IMG/VR virus record: IMGVR_UViG_3300037541_000360
Coordinates: 1 to 26,699 of that record
Direction: 5' to 3' (one strand)
Origin: a virus
Length of the DNA stretch: 26,699 nucleotides
Positions 11,376-19,960 of the stretch are shown here, one piece after another. The translations under genes and the position numbers were made by a program. Positions within the stretch are counted from its first letter, which is position 1. Each line of letters starts with the position of its first letter. The notes beneath the pieces were generated by a model. That model was not told the origin of the DNA, searched no databases, and saw only the letters and a program-made list of their open reading frames with translations.

Positions 11376-12100
11376 GGGACGCCAGTAATCTTGATGGTTG
11401 CTGGTGGTTCGCAGATTGGCCGCCAATATGCATTGGGCAGGGCTTCGTATCGCTCGCCATGCGGGGGCGTGTCGGTGAGGTTGAAAATGTTGAACGTAGT
11501 AAACGGGTCCGGTCCAAACGGAGGAGACGTTGGGTTGTAAAACCACTGACGAAGATAGCTGGACCTTTCGTGATTCAGCACATAGTCTACCTGCTCATCG
11601 CAGATAAAATCAGTGAAGTTGACGAATCCTTCGTAGAGATGCTGATCTCCATAAATTCCGCGATAGGTGTCGACCCAATAATCCTGTTGAGTAAACGGAT
11701 TTTTTCGTTTTTCCTGACTGCTGGCATATTGTCGATTTAAGTTAATTGTCACAGTTATGCGATATTGTGTTTCCGTTACACACCGGACCTCCAGCGTAAC
11801 TGATTGATCATAAATGTAGTCGCCATAGGTCGCGTAGCCGATAACGCATTCAGGTTGCCACGATGGCTTTTTTCGCTCAAAATTCCAGCGGCAAATGATA
11901 TTGGAGATTCTGGAAAGCGTGAACACGCCGCCAGCCTCTTCGTCGCATGTTTGACACGCGCTATCCGCGAGCAGTATCTCGACGTCCCATTCCGTCGGGG
12001 CGTTGCCGTTGCAGCAGTCTTCGCAAAACTGCTCGCAGCAACATCGAGCCACGCTAAAACGATCTTTCACGGCGGGCACTCCGCACCGACAACCACCCAT
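11372..12100 (-). CDS. Cys-rich distal tail or virion protein, 242 aa
   Basis: The first 70 residues hold 11 Cys (for example GGCRCG, RCCCEQFCEDCC, ACQTC), which could form zinc sites or disulfides. Residues about 70-242 look beta-rich (YGDYIYDQSVTLEVRCV, QYRITVTINLN) with many aromatic residues and Pro near the end (NPTSPPFGPDPF). No family is recognised. Its position after the tape measure and two tail proteins suggests a tail-tip or receptor-contact component. It overlaps the upstream gene by 34 bp and the downstream gene by 4 bp (ATGA). Confidence 0.72.
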   Translation of the reverse strand: MGGCRCGVPAVKDRFSVARCCCEQFCEDCCNGNAPTEWDVEILLADSACQTCDEEAGGVFTLSRISNIICRWNFERKKPSWQPECVIGYATYGDYIYDQSVTLEVRCVTETQYRITVTINLNRQYASSQEKRKNPFTQQDYWVDTYRGIYGDQHLYEGFVNFTDFICDEQVDYVLNHERSSYLRQWFYNPTSPPFGPDPFTTFNIFNLTDTPPHGERYEALPNAYWRPICEPPATIKITGVP

Positions 12101-12786
12101 TTATCTTCGTCATGGAAGTATTCAATCAACAGGTCGCTGCCATTGACAATATTACCTGCCCCTGTCATCCAGTTGTATTCGACGGTGATGTTTCCTCGTG
12201 CCGATCCTTGAATGAACACGTCGGCCGATCCACTCCCGCCATCGGTGACGGTTGTTGTTGCTCTAGCCTTGCGTCGGACAGTACGCGTTTCGCCCACTTG
12301 AACCACGCACGTTTTCACGCCCGTGCCGCTTGGCTTGTAGATGATCCTAGCCCAGCCGCCAAAGTCCCCGCGTAATTGCGTCGATCCAGGCACGACGCGT
12401 GCATGTGTGTTGTCGGCGTCGATGATGTCGACGTCAGCCAGACAAACACCGCTCATCAACGCGGGCACGATGCCAAGCTGCGACACCGGATCAAGCACCA
12501 CGGCGCAAACCGGATCGACACCGGCCCGGACGATTCCATCGAGCCACAGAACACGGGGCGTTAGCGTGTCGACAATCGGCGTTGACACTTCGACAACAGC
12601 CCCACGACTAAGGCTGCCGCTCGTCGAATTGCGAATCCAAATCAGCCCGTGATTGATGGCTGGCGTGTCGACTTGACCGCCAACGCCAAGCCTGCGTTGA
12701 CGCATCCATTGCCGCCCAGCCTCGACGGCCGCGTTGTAATCGCTCGCGGAAATTTTGAGCGGATCGCCCGGCGCGGCAGGAAACAT
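12067..12786 (-). CDS. Hypothetical tail-tip-region structural protein, 239 aa
   Basis: The start MFPAAPGDPLKISASDYNAA is followed by a helix (VEAGRQWMRQRRLG). The rest is a beta-rich body with segments such as NSTSGSLSRGAVVEVSTP, PVCAVVLDPVSQLGIVPALM and DGGSGSADVFIQGSARGN. This pattern is common in virion or distal tail proteins, but I recognise no named family. The ATG overlaps the upstream stop by 1 bp. Confidence 0.75.
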   Translation of the reverse strand: MFPAAPGDPLKISASDYNAAVEAGRQWMRQRRLGVGGQVDTPAINHGLIWIRNSTSGSLSRGAVVEVSTPIVDTLTPRVLWLDGIVRAGVDPVCAVVLDPVSQLGIVPALMSGVCLADVDIIDADNTHARVVPGSTQLRGDFGGWARIIYKPSGTGVKTCVVQVGETRTVRRKARATTTVTDGGSGSADVFIQGSARGNITVEYNWMTGAGNIVNGSDLLIEYFHDEDKWVVVGAECPP

Positions 12787-13580
12787 CAGAACCCCATCAC
12801 GCTTGCAAAGTCAATTTCGTCATAGACGCGTTCGACGTAGATCCAGACTGCTGGCTTCACTGGCTTTCCGTTGTCAACGTCGTCAATTCGCGATTCCCAA
12901 GCCACATCCCAACCGCGTTTCGTCACGCCCGCAATTCCAGCAATGTTTGTTGGCGGAAGTTCTGGCGAATACTCAATGTCAAATCGCATGACCCGTTTTT
13001 GTGCCGATCCTTGCTCAACGGTATGTCCCGAGAACAAACCTTCTCCAGGCTTCATGCCATGCCAGTAGTTCGCGTTTGTCTTTCCGACTTGTTGGCTGAC
13101 AAATAAGATGTACGCTTCCGACACCACGCCGGCCGGCCACGTGATTTCATACGTTAGCCGAGTCGATGGCAGGATGATGTCCACGCCGCGAACCTCTCCG
13201 TTCTGGACGTCGATGGCGCCTTTGTTTCCTGCTGGCGGATTGGCAGGACCAAAAATCTTGACGGTGTTTTTACTCTGCGTAATCCGCTGCGTTCTTCCCG
13301 TCGTCGACGACGACACCCGCCACTCAACAGACTCCTTCGACTTGCGACCATAGGGAACCTCAACGCTCCACAGGTCATGCCCCTGATGCTCAATTTTGGG
13401 GTCTTGACGGAATAGGATTTGACCGGCCGCGACCACGAATAACGCCGTGTTCGCCAGCGTCGTGAAATAGGCCACTTCGCTATCGTTCGTGCCGCTAAGC
13501 GTAAACAGGTCAACACGGCTTCCACTCTCGCCGCCGACAGTGTTTCGGCTACCGGGCTTTTCGGTGAATCGAATGCTCAC
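12786..13580 (-). CDS. Distal tail-associated protein, 264 aa
   Basis: The product begins MSIRFTEKPGSRNTVGGESG and is beta-rich throughout (DLWSVEVPYGRKSKESVEWR, RLTYEITWPAGVVSEAYILF). No membrane span or catalytic motif is visible. Its place directly after the tape measure is usually taken by distal tail or baseplate-hub proteins, so this role is inferred. ATG 13580 overlaps the tape measure stop as ATGA. Confidence 0.75.
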   Translation of the reverse strand: MSIRFTEKPGSRNTVGGESGSRVDLFTLSGTNDSEVAYFTTLANTALFVVAAGQILFRQDPKIEHQGHDLWSVEVPYGRKSKESVEWRVSSSTTGRTQRITQSKNTVKIFGPANPPAGNKGAIDVQNGEVRGVDIILPSTRLTYEITWPAGVVSEAYILFVSQQVGKTNANYWHGMKPGEGLFSGHTVEQGSAQKRVMRFDIEYSPELPPTNIAGIAGVTKRGWDVAWESRIDDVDNGKPVKPAVWIYVERVYDEIDFASVMGF

Positions 13581-16282
13581 GCGGTAAACTCCAGCATACG
13601 GGCTTTATCGGCCGCTTGGCGTTGCTTTTCTAGGTCGATGAGAGTTTGCATTTTGCCCGGTAGCGTCTCGACAGCCTTGGCGGTTCGATCGGCAGCGGAT
13701 TCCCGTTTTCCACCGAGCGACATCAGCGTAGCCGCTGAGAACGTCGCACCGAACCCGCCACCGCCAGCCGTAGCGGCGGCTTCGAGCCGCTTTTTGCGGT
13801 CGGTTTCGGCCGCGTCGGCACGATCTTGAGCCGCGCGGAACGCCTCGATGGCGGCATCCGCCAATTGATTGTCGAGTTTCCCGGCAATCGCGACGCGTTG
13901 CCCGCCTGCGGCCATTTTTGCCGCGTCGGCTAGCTGCTGGCGCTGTCCGGCCATGGTCAGTTGACTCGCTAGCCGTGCCGCGTTGCGCAACGCCAAATCG
14001 GCGTCACGCTGCGTCTGGCGTTGTGCCGTATCGGCAGCCAGTTGCTTGTTGGCCGCATCTGGCGACGTCAACGCGGTAGACGCTAGGCCGCTTGTCGACG
14101 CCGCAAGCTGCATCGTTAGCCGCATGTCCTTAAGCTTGCCGGTCGGGTCATATTGCTCGATAGCTTTGCTCGCTTGGACCAGCTTATCGAGTCCAGCCAT
14201 CGCCAATCTGGCAAGCTCTTGAATTGCGATGTTGACCATTTGGCGGATTGCCGTTGTCACGTCGTCAAGCTTGTTCACGACGCCCGTCCAAATCGTGTCC
14301 AGATACCCGGCCGCTTGCGTCAGCCCCTCGCGGATCAGTGACAACGCTTGATCCAACGCCGATCGCCAATCGCCAGCCGCTAACGCGTTCAGGATGCCGC
14401 CTAACGCGTCTCCGGTGATGCTCGCCAAGTCATTCAAGCCAGCCGTCCACGCCTTTTTAGCGCCGCTCCAGGCGATTGCTACGGCCGCCTCTAGGTCGCC
14501 CGCGTAAATCGCGTCATAGATGCCGCCAAGCACTTCCTGCGTGCCTTTCCACATGTCGCCAAGATATTGCAACGCTGTGCCGGCCGCCGCTTGGATGCTC
14601 GCGCCGTAACGCTGCCACGCTAGATATCCGGCCGCAGCCGCAGCACCTAAGGCAATCAGTTGTGGCGTCGCCACAGCCAACACGCCGCCCAAACTGGCAA
14701 CGGCACTTGCCACCGCGACCACCCGCGATGCAATCGCGAACACTTGGCGGATTAGCTCGGGATTGGCCTTCACCCACGCCGTAACGGCTTGGATGACGTA
14801 TGCCATCTGCTCAGCCGCGTCAGTCAACGCGGGCGCGACGGCCGCTCCGAGTTGCTGCCACAGGCCTTGGTAGCTCTGCGACAGCGTTTGTTGGGCCTTG
14901 GTTAGCTCTTGTGCGGCCTTTGCTTGCGGACCGCTCATCAGCAATCCTAGCCGATCGGCCTGTGCGTAAAACTTGCCGATCCCGGCCGCCCCGCCGTCGA
15001 AAATCTTGAGCAGGTCGGACGCGTCACTGCCGAGGAGCGCCACGGATGCCGCCGATCGCTCAGCCGGGTCGGCTAGATCGCGGATCGCTTGACCGACGAC
15101 AATTAGACGCGTCTCCGCGTCCATGGCGGCCACTTTGCCGACGTCCAGCCCTAGACGCTGGATCATTCGAGACGCTTCGCCCGTGCCGCTAGCGGCTTGG
15201 ATGGCGGATTTATTGAGCGACGCCACAGCCGACGCCATAGCGTCAGCGGAAACGCCCGATCGCTCCGCAGCGTAGCCGAAAGCTTGCACAGCGCCCACGC
15301 TCAACCCGGTTGCCGCAGCCAGCGCCACCGCAGCCGTGCCAGCCGCCGCGAACTTCGCGCCCGCGTCCGTGAGCGGTCGGCTAATCCGGCTGGCAGCGGT
15401 AACAACTTGATCGCCAATGCCGGACATCACATTGCCAACCGCACTTACGCCAGCCGCCGCAGCGGATAGCCCGCGAAACGCACCAGCCGCCACGCTGCCG
15501 AGCGTTCGAGCGACGAGCGACCCAAACTTCACGACAGCCGCAGACGTCGCGATAAGGGCCTTCCCGACGTTTACGGGCAATAGGATGATTTGTCGTATCG
15601 TGCCAGTTACAGCCGACTGGATCAGATTCAGCCCGCCGATGAATAGCCGGATTGGAGCGGTGACAATCTTGAACGCGTTGACCAGGGCCCGCAGCAATCC
15701 CACCAGCGGAGACAATGCGAGCATCAACGCCTTGACGACGAACGGCAACTCGTCCCATTTGAACAGCGCGACATACACCACGCCGATAGCCGCAGCAATG
15801 GCAGTGAGTGGGAATAGCGCGGTCGCCAGCGTGGCGCCAAAAGTTCCCGTGGTTATCGTGGCCTTGGCGGCGGAGAACGACAGCTTCGAGAGCGCCGACG
15901 AACCAGTGAATCCAGCAATCTGGCTTGTGCCAGCAATCGCGGTGAATTGAGCGTTCAGCGTAGTCATCATCGGGATTAATGCGGCCATTCGCATATTCAT
16001 CCCGCTCAGCGATTCGTTGCAACTATCAATCGCGCCGACAGTTTCACGCAACGTATCCCGCACGCTGCCGAATGCGATAGCTAGACGTCCGACAGGCTCG
16101 ACCAACGCTTCGATCGTCGCGCCAAGCTTGCCATATGCCGCGTTAGCTTGCCCCGCGAATCCCTGCAAGCCACGCATAGCCCGCGACAGTCCGCGTTGTC
16201 CGCGTTGCTGGGCCTCTTGTTGCTTGTCGACGCTAGTCGTTCGAGCCATCGGCGGGCGCGGCCGCTCGGGTTGCTTCGCCAT
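13577..16282 (-). CDS. Tail tape measure protein, 901 aa
   Basis: The tape measure sets tail length and is ejected with the DNA. It is the longest tail gene here, rich in Ala (many AA and AAA runs), helical, with hydrophobic stretches at about residues 150-175 and 181-225. Further on are Ala/Gly segments (GLSAAAAGVSAVG, AAGTAAVALAAATGLSVGAV) typical of the family. The N-terminus is basic. With about 1.5 angstroms per residue the tail would be roughly 135 nm long; this is an inference. It follows the chaperone and its -1-frame extension, the conserved order in siphoviruses. Confidence 0.9.
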   Translation of the reverse strand: MAKQPERPRPPMARTTSVDKQQEAQQRGQRGLSRAMRGLQGFAGQANAAYGKLGATIEALVEPVGRLAIAFGSVRDTLRETVGAIDSCNESLSGMNMRMAALIPMMTTLNAQFTAIAGTSQIAGFTGSSALSKLSFSAAKATITTGTFGATLATALFPLTAIAAAIGVVYVALFKWDELPFVVKALMLALSPLVGLLRALVNAFKIVTAPIRLFIGGLNLIQSAVTGTIRQIILLPVNVGKALIATSAAVVKFGSLVARTLGSVAAGAFRGLSAAAAGVSAVGNVMSGIGDQVVTAASRISRPLTDAGAKFAAAGTAAVALAAATGLSVGAVQAFGYAAERSGVSADAMASAVASLNKSAIQAASGTGEASRMIQRLGLDVGKVAAMDAETRLIVVGQAIRDLADPAERSAASVALLGSDASDLLKIFDGGAAGIGKFYAQADRLGLLMSGPQAKAAQELTKAQQTLSQSYQGLWQQLGAAVAPALTDAAEQMAYVIQAVTAWVKANPELIRQVFAIASRVVAVASAVASLGGVLAVATPQLIALGAAAAAGYLAWQRYGASIQAAAGTALQYLGDMWKGTQEVLGGIYDAIYAGDLEAAVAIAWSGAKKAWTAGLNDLASITGDALGGILNALAAGDWRSALDQALSLIREGLTQAAGYLDTIWTGVVNKLDDVTTAIRQMVNIAIQELARLAMAGLDKLVQASKAIEQYDPTGKLKDMRLTMQLAASTSGLASTALTSPDAANKQLAADTAQRQTQRDADLALRNAARLASQLTMAGQRQQLADAAKMAAGGQRVAIAGKLDNQLADAAIEAFRAAQDRADAAETDRKKRLEAAATAGGGGFGATFSAATLMSLGGKRESAADRTAKAVETLPGKMQTLIDLEKQRQAADKARMLEFTA

Positions 16283-16589
16283 GTTTGGCTAGTATCCTTT
16301 CCGCGTCCTCAGGCATTAAAAATCGCCCGCCATTTAGCTCGATTGCCCGCATGTAGCGTGCCACTTCGGGCGTGTGCGTCCCGCTTGCGGCTTGCGGTTG
16401 TGGTGCGTCTAGCGTGCCATGCTCGATAAATGCGGCCACGTTTTTTACGTGCCCAAACAGCAAAGCCGACAAGCCAACCCACCGATCCCGCCACGCACGC
16501 TCAGCACCCTCGCACATCCAACGCAATTCGCGAAGCGTCACGCCATGGGGCGAAACGCCTAACGAGCCTGCACGTTGATAGCACTCGAT
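16233..16589 (-). CDS. -1-frame extension of the tail assembly chaperone (T-like part)
   Basis: This frame is open upstream as well but has no ATG, GTG or TTG near the end of the chaperone gene. Its first 118 codons after the chaperone stop encode ECYQRAGSLGVSPHGVTLRE and LRWMCEGAERAWRDRW, which matches the chaperone C-terminal part known from many tailed phages. It is probably joined by a programmed -1 frameshift. No perfect X-XXY-YYZ heptamer is present; GCGAAAATTCGG at 16609-16598 is the nearest A-rich site. Start at a non-standard ATC in the overlap TAATC (16591-16587) is the alternative. It overlaps the tape measure start by 50 bp. Confidence 0.7.
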   Translation of the reverse strand: MECYQRAGSLGVSPHGVTLRELRWMCEGAERAWRDRWVGLSALLFGHVKNVAAFIEHGTLDAPQPQAASGTHTPEVARYMRAIELNGGRFLMPEDAERILAKHGEATRAAAPADGSND

Positions 16590-17047
16590 TACTGGGTCCG
16601 AATTTTCGCGAACTCTTCGCGGATCGCTTTCACCGCCTTCGCTGTCATCGCTTCCAGCGTCAGCGGATCGTTCAGTTCTTCCCTCGCGACTTGATCGGCC
16701 GCCATCATCACCGATTGATTCTTCGCCAGCATCTCGCGGAGTAGAGACCGCTGGCGCGACGGGAAAAAATCGATGATCGCCTCGATGAGTGCGTTCCCAG
16801 CCGCCTCGCCGTCGTCGCCGGTAAGGTAGCCGAGGAACACATCGGTCCCGATGCCAGCCGCGTCGATGTCCTTGCGGAGTAACTCGCAAAGCACATCGCC
16901 AGCCAACACCGGATCGGCGGTCAGCGCGTCGAACTGCTTACAATCGCGGGCGCCCAAATCGACGTCGAGCGCTTCGCGAACACGTTTGATCTTTGGGGCG
17001 TCAATGGTCACGAGCCATTCACGGCCGCCAGCCTTGAACGATGGCAT
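16589..17047 (-). CDS. Tail assembly chaperone (G-like), 152 aa
   Basis: This protein binds the tape measure during tail assembly. The N-terminus MPSFKAGGREWLVTIDAPKI and the block VREALDVDLGARDCKQFDAL fit the chaperone family. Later helices follow (DVLCELLRKDIDAAG, AAGNALIEAIIDFFPSRQRS). Its position between tail tube genes and the tape measure is diagnostic. The ATG overlaps the upstream stop as TAATG. A -1-frame extension follows (16233-16589). Confidence 0.82.
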   Translation of the reverse strand: MPSFKAGGREWLVTIDAPKIKRVREALDVDLGARDCKQFDALTADPVLAGDVLCELLRKDIDAAGIGTDVFLGYLTGDDGEAAGNALIEAIIDFFPSRQRSLLREMLAKNQSVMMAADQVAREELNDPLTLEAMTAKAVKAIREEFAKIRTQ

Positions 17048-17670
17048 TACGGAGTGATGTCCTGTAGTCCTTGAAGTTTGAGCGTTGCCGCATTGCTGCC
17101 GTCGCCGTTGCTGGCGACGAAGGACAAAATCGGCGAACCCGTCAACGGGTTGCTAGCTCCGCCAGTGATATCGTACACGACAGGGGCGTTCGCGTCCAAA
17201 TCGATGCCGCTCCCGACGGCACTACCGCCCGCCGACACAGCATCGAAGAACGTCAGCCGCGTCCCAAACCCAGTCGATGCCGCGACGTCGATCAGTAGCC
17301 CAAGAATCGATAACGCGTCACCGTCGATTGCTTTGTTGATCACGACTTGCTTGCAGACGACGACAGCCGTCGACGACGCTGGCAGGTTGTCGCCCGAGCC
17401 TAGGTCAATCGAGATTGTGGTTGCGTCGGTGGCGGTGACGTCAACGCCGTAGCGTCGTCCCGTCGACCAATAGACGTCCACGGTGTCACTCGCAGTGATC
17501 CCGTGACCGCTGGCGACAGTAACGATGCCCGTATTGTCGTCGGTCCGCGTTGTCAGCGTTCCGCTCTTGCCGGCTGGCAACGTCACCTGCACGTCAATCA
17601 GATCGTCAGCCGTCCGAATGACGGCTTTGTTAATCGAGCCGAGAGCGACGGCATAGCTTAGCGATGGCAT
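17047..17670 (-). CDS. Beta-rich tail protein, 207 aa
   Basis: The product begins MPSLSYAVALGSINKAVIRT. It is Gly/Ser/Thr/Asp-rich with alternating beta strands (GIVTVASGHGITASDTVDVY, TTISIDLGSGDNLPASSTAV). It has no membrane span. It lies between the tail tube and the chaperone; a second tube-like or tail-decorating protein is plausible. I do not recognise a named family. Confidence 0.75.
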   Translation of the reverse strand: MPSLSYAVALGSINKAVIRTADDLIDVQVTLPAGKSGTLTTRTDDNTGIVTVASGHGITASDTVDVYWSTGRRYGVDVTATDATTISIDLGSGDNLPASSTAVVVCKQVVINKAIDGDALSILGLLIDVAASTGFGTRLTFFDAVSAGGSAVGSGIDLDANAPVVYDITGGASNPLTGSPILSFVASNGDGSNAATLKLQGLQDITP

Positions 17671-17689
17671 GGTTCAAATCTCCAGGAAA

Positions 17690-18121
17690 TTAGCTGTTGA
17701 GCAGCGGGGCGCGGTCCGAGTCATCCATCGCGACAACCGCAAAGTCAAAAGTGGACTCGCCACCGAGGGGCGCACCGTTCGAGACGCTGATGATGCAATC
17801 CGCATCGAGTCCCGTGCTGCCAGTGTGCGGAATATACCGCAACGCAACGGCCGCACCGGTTCGAGCCGCAGCCAGCAACGCCGTCAGCGTAGCATCATCG
17901 CTCTTGTTGACCATCGACCACGTGAGCGACGCTTCGAGCGCCACAGCCCGCCCGGTTCGAATCGGCGGAGACGCCCCGCTTCCACGCGTCGTAGTGTCGC
18001 CGGATACGGGATTCGTGTCGTATTTGATGTCGCGGGAATTGGTGATGAGCGTTGCGGCAGTCGATCCAGCCGCACCGTAGTACAGCTTGGCTTCGTAGCC
18101 CATTTTCTTAGTTGCTGGCAT
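17690..18121 (-). CDS. Major tail tube protein, 143 aa
   Basis: The short N-terminus (MPATKKMGYEAKLYYGA) precedes beta segments. The pattern ALEASLTWSMVNKSDDATLT followed by ALLAAARTGAAVALRYIP, and a C-terminal FDFAVVAMDDSD, fits siphophage tube subunits. It is 10 bp from the upstream completion protein and 19 bp from the downstream gene, so it is in the same operon. Length and position are normal for the family. Confidence 0.8.
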   Translation of the reverse strand: MPATKKMGYEAKLYYGAAGSTAATLITNSRDIKYDTNPVSGDTTTRGSGASPPIRTGRAVALEASLTWSMVNKSDDATLTALLAAARTGAAVALRYIPHTGSTGLDADCIISVSNGAPLGGESTFDFAVVAMDDSDRAPLLNS

Positions 18122-18131
18122 GTTGTTTCCT

Positions 18132-18605
18132 TTATGATGCTAGGGCTTTTCGAGCCTCGAAAGTTACCGTCACTTGTGCTTCAAACATGCCAGCCGATCG
18201 AAGGCGCTCCCGATCGAACAAGCTGTCAATTGTCGTCTGTTGCCAAGACGCGTCGACGTCCGCGAAAACGTCTGGAATCATGGCGTTAGCTATGCGTTCC
18301 ACCGCATCAACCAGCGAATCGAGTTGATGATTGGCAAGCAATCCCGTTTGTGCGTCCCTATCCTCGCCCGTAATGCGTTTTCGAATGCCAATCGACACAT
18401 CGATCAAGTAGGTCAGTCCGCCCCGCGTATCGAGCGATACGACAGGCTCAGCGGGCATCACAACCTCGACACGCAACACTTCTCGCAGTGCCGACTCGTC
18501 GTCGTAATCCGCGTACGACCGGACGGCCTCGAACTCCGTCCCTAGGTCGAGCGACTTAACGACCGTCAACACCGCGTCGCATACTTGGGCCACTACCGAT
18601 GCCAT
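18132..18605 (-). CDS. Tail completion / terminator-like protein, 157 aa
   Basis: The product begins MASVVAQVCDAVLTVVKSLD. A helix, beta strands (YADYDDESALREVLRVEVVM) and the segment LTYLIDVSIGIRKRI are followed by LVDAVERIANAMIP and a C-terminal strand pair (AQVTVTFEARKA). This is the typical arrangement of small tail-terminator proteins (gpU-like), which cap the tube and join it to the head. Position between the joining protein and the tube supports this. Confidence 0.72.
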   Translation of the reverse strand: MASVVAQVCDAVLTVVKSLDLGTEFEAVRSYADYDDESALREVLRVEVVMPAEPVVSLDTRGGLTYLIDVSIGIRKRITGEDRDAQTGLLANHQLDSLVDAVERIANAMIPDVFADVDASWQQTTIDSLFDRERLRSAGMFEAQVTVTFEARKALAS

Positions 18606-18958
18606 GCGGCCGCCTCAGACACAAACACCCGAATCAGTTCTTCGCCCGCGCTTTCGTACTGCCACAACGCTCCCGAGACGTCCGGCGTAACTTCCCAATA
18701 CACCGTCGATCCGTTCACCGTCTCCGCCAACAGGTCGCCGCGTTGTGGGGTTAGCGTCATGTCCACGGTGCGAAACAGGAACGACGTTTGCCGACTAACC
18801 ATGGTGGCGCCAGTCGTCGACTGGACGCGCACCAGTTCAGCCGATCGCGTACCGCGTAACGCAATCGTCGTTCCGCCTTGCGTGTAGGCTACGGCGTGGC
18901 TGGCATGATCAATGAGTTGATCGCCAAGCCACGCCGCCCCAGTGTCAAGCAGGCTCAT
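18593..18958 (-). CDS. Head-tail joining protein, 121 aa
   Basis: The product starts MSLLDTGAAWLGDQLIDHAS, followed by AVAYTQGGTTIALRGTRSAE and FRTVDMTLTPQRGDLL. This fits small phage head-tail joining proteins of the gpFII-like type. It should form a ring at the portal exit. ATG 18958 shares its A with the preceding stop (TAATG). The frame is open upstream, but those codons overlap the decoration gene and have no better start. Confidence 0.74.
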   Translation of the reverse strand: MSLLDTGAAWLGDQLIDHASHAVAYTQGGTTIALRGTRSAELVRVQSTTGATMVSRQTSFLFRTVDMTLTPQRGDLLAETVNGSTVYWEVTPDVSGALWQYESAGEELIRVFVSEAAAWHR

Positions 18959-19914
18959 TACTGCTGTCCCGTCCGCACGCGTAGCATGTCGCAATCGACA
19001 ATGCCCGGCGAATCGTTCGCGGTCTTTTCCACATGGAAAAGAGCCTTGAGCGGGCCCGTTGCAGCCGAAATGTTGAACGTCGTGCCGCTGAGCACCTGCA
19101 CGCCGTTTACGTAAAACTTCAAGCTCGCCGGATTGCGTCCGTCGATGCACACAAACACCGGCGTCCCCACCGCGAAATCAAGCGTAGTATCGGTGGCGGC
19201 CACTTCGTTCGTGCCGTCGTCCGACTCGGCAAAAATGTTCAAGCTGCCGCCCATGTCCAGATGGATGAAGGCGCTTTCCGTAATGCTGTCCGCGTCGCTG
19301 GCGTTCGTGGCGTTGGCCACGCCAATCGACAGGTCGGCAACGTCCGCGTCAGCGTTCGTGACCACCTCGAACACCCCCTCAAAAATCCAATTCGAGCCGA
19401 GCGCAAACGACCGCTTCGACAACCAGTCAAGCTTTTGAGCTTCGTTCGTGGCGCTGAACGCGGCGTGCAACGTGCCGCCCCGCGACACAATCGTTGGCGT
19501 GCCGGCAGTCAGAACGACAGCCGTATCGCCGCCGCTCGATTGCATGTCGATTTCGTAGGCGGGGCGAACATTCAGATTCACCTTGCCTTCGGTGGCGGCC
19601 GCCGCAACGTCGCCGACAGCCGTCCCCAGGAAGAAATCCCGATCGCCCAAGACAAGCGGCGGAATGCACGTTGCCGCGTTGGCGCTGTGATCCCAGTAGA
19701 TTTCGGCACCGTCAAGCCACACTTGGCTAGCCGTCTTGACGACGTTGTAGATGCCTTCGGCCTGCGCGCCGACCTTCTCGCCGTTGGCACAATCGACGGG
19801 AATCACAGCCGCTCGACCGTCCCGCAATTGGACCACTTCACCGCCAGTGATGGCGGCATCGGCCGTGTAATCCAGGGTGCATTCATCACCCTGATATAGT
19901 TCCGCTTCGCTCAT
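18958..19914 (-). CDS. Capsid decoration protein: DUF2190 domain fused to a lectin-like (ConA-type) domain, 318 aa
   Basis: Residues 1-120 fit DUF2190, a small barrel that decorates phage heads (for example GGEVVQLRDGRAAVIPVDCA, then WLDGAEIYWDHSA and FFLGTAVGDVAAAATEGKVN). Residues about 165-318 look like a concanavalin-type jelly roll: NWIFEGVFEVVTNADADVAD, ESAFIHLDMGG, PVFVCIDGRNPASLKFYVNG, ending in VDCDMLRVRTGQQ. Such domains bind glycans or host surface. The fusion would put a glycan-binding fold on the capsid surface. A typical DUF2190 protein has only about 110 residues. Confidence 0.8.
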   Translation of the reverse strand: MSEAELYQGDECTLDYTADAAITGGEVVQLRDGRAAVIPVDCANGEKVGAQAEGIYNVVKTASQVWLDGAEIYWDHSANAATCIPPLVLGDRDFFLGTAVGDVAAAATEGKVNLNVRPAYEIDMQSSGGDTAVVLTAGTPTIVSRGGTLHAAFSATNEAQKLDWLSKRSFALGSNWIFEGVFEVVTNADADVADLSIGVANATNASDADSITESAFIHLDMGGSLNIFAESDDGTNEVAATDTTLDFAVGTPVFVCIDGRNPASLKFYVNGVQVLSGTTFNISAATGPLKALFHVEKTANDSPGIVDCDMLRVRTGQQ

Positions 19915-19960
19915 GACACTCTCCTAAAATGTTGGTTTGTTGGTTGCTTCAATGGACGGC

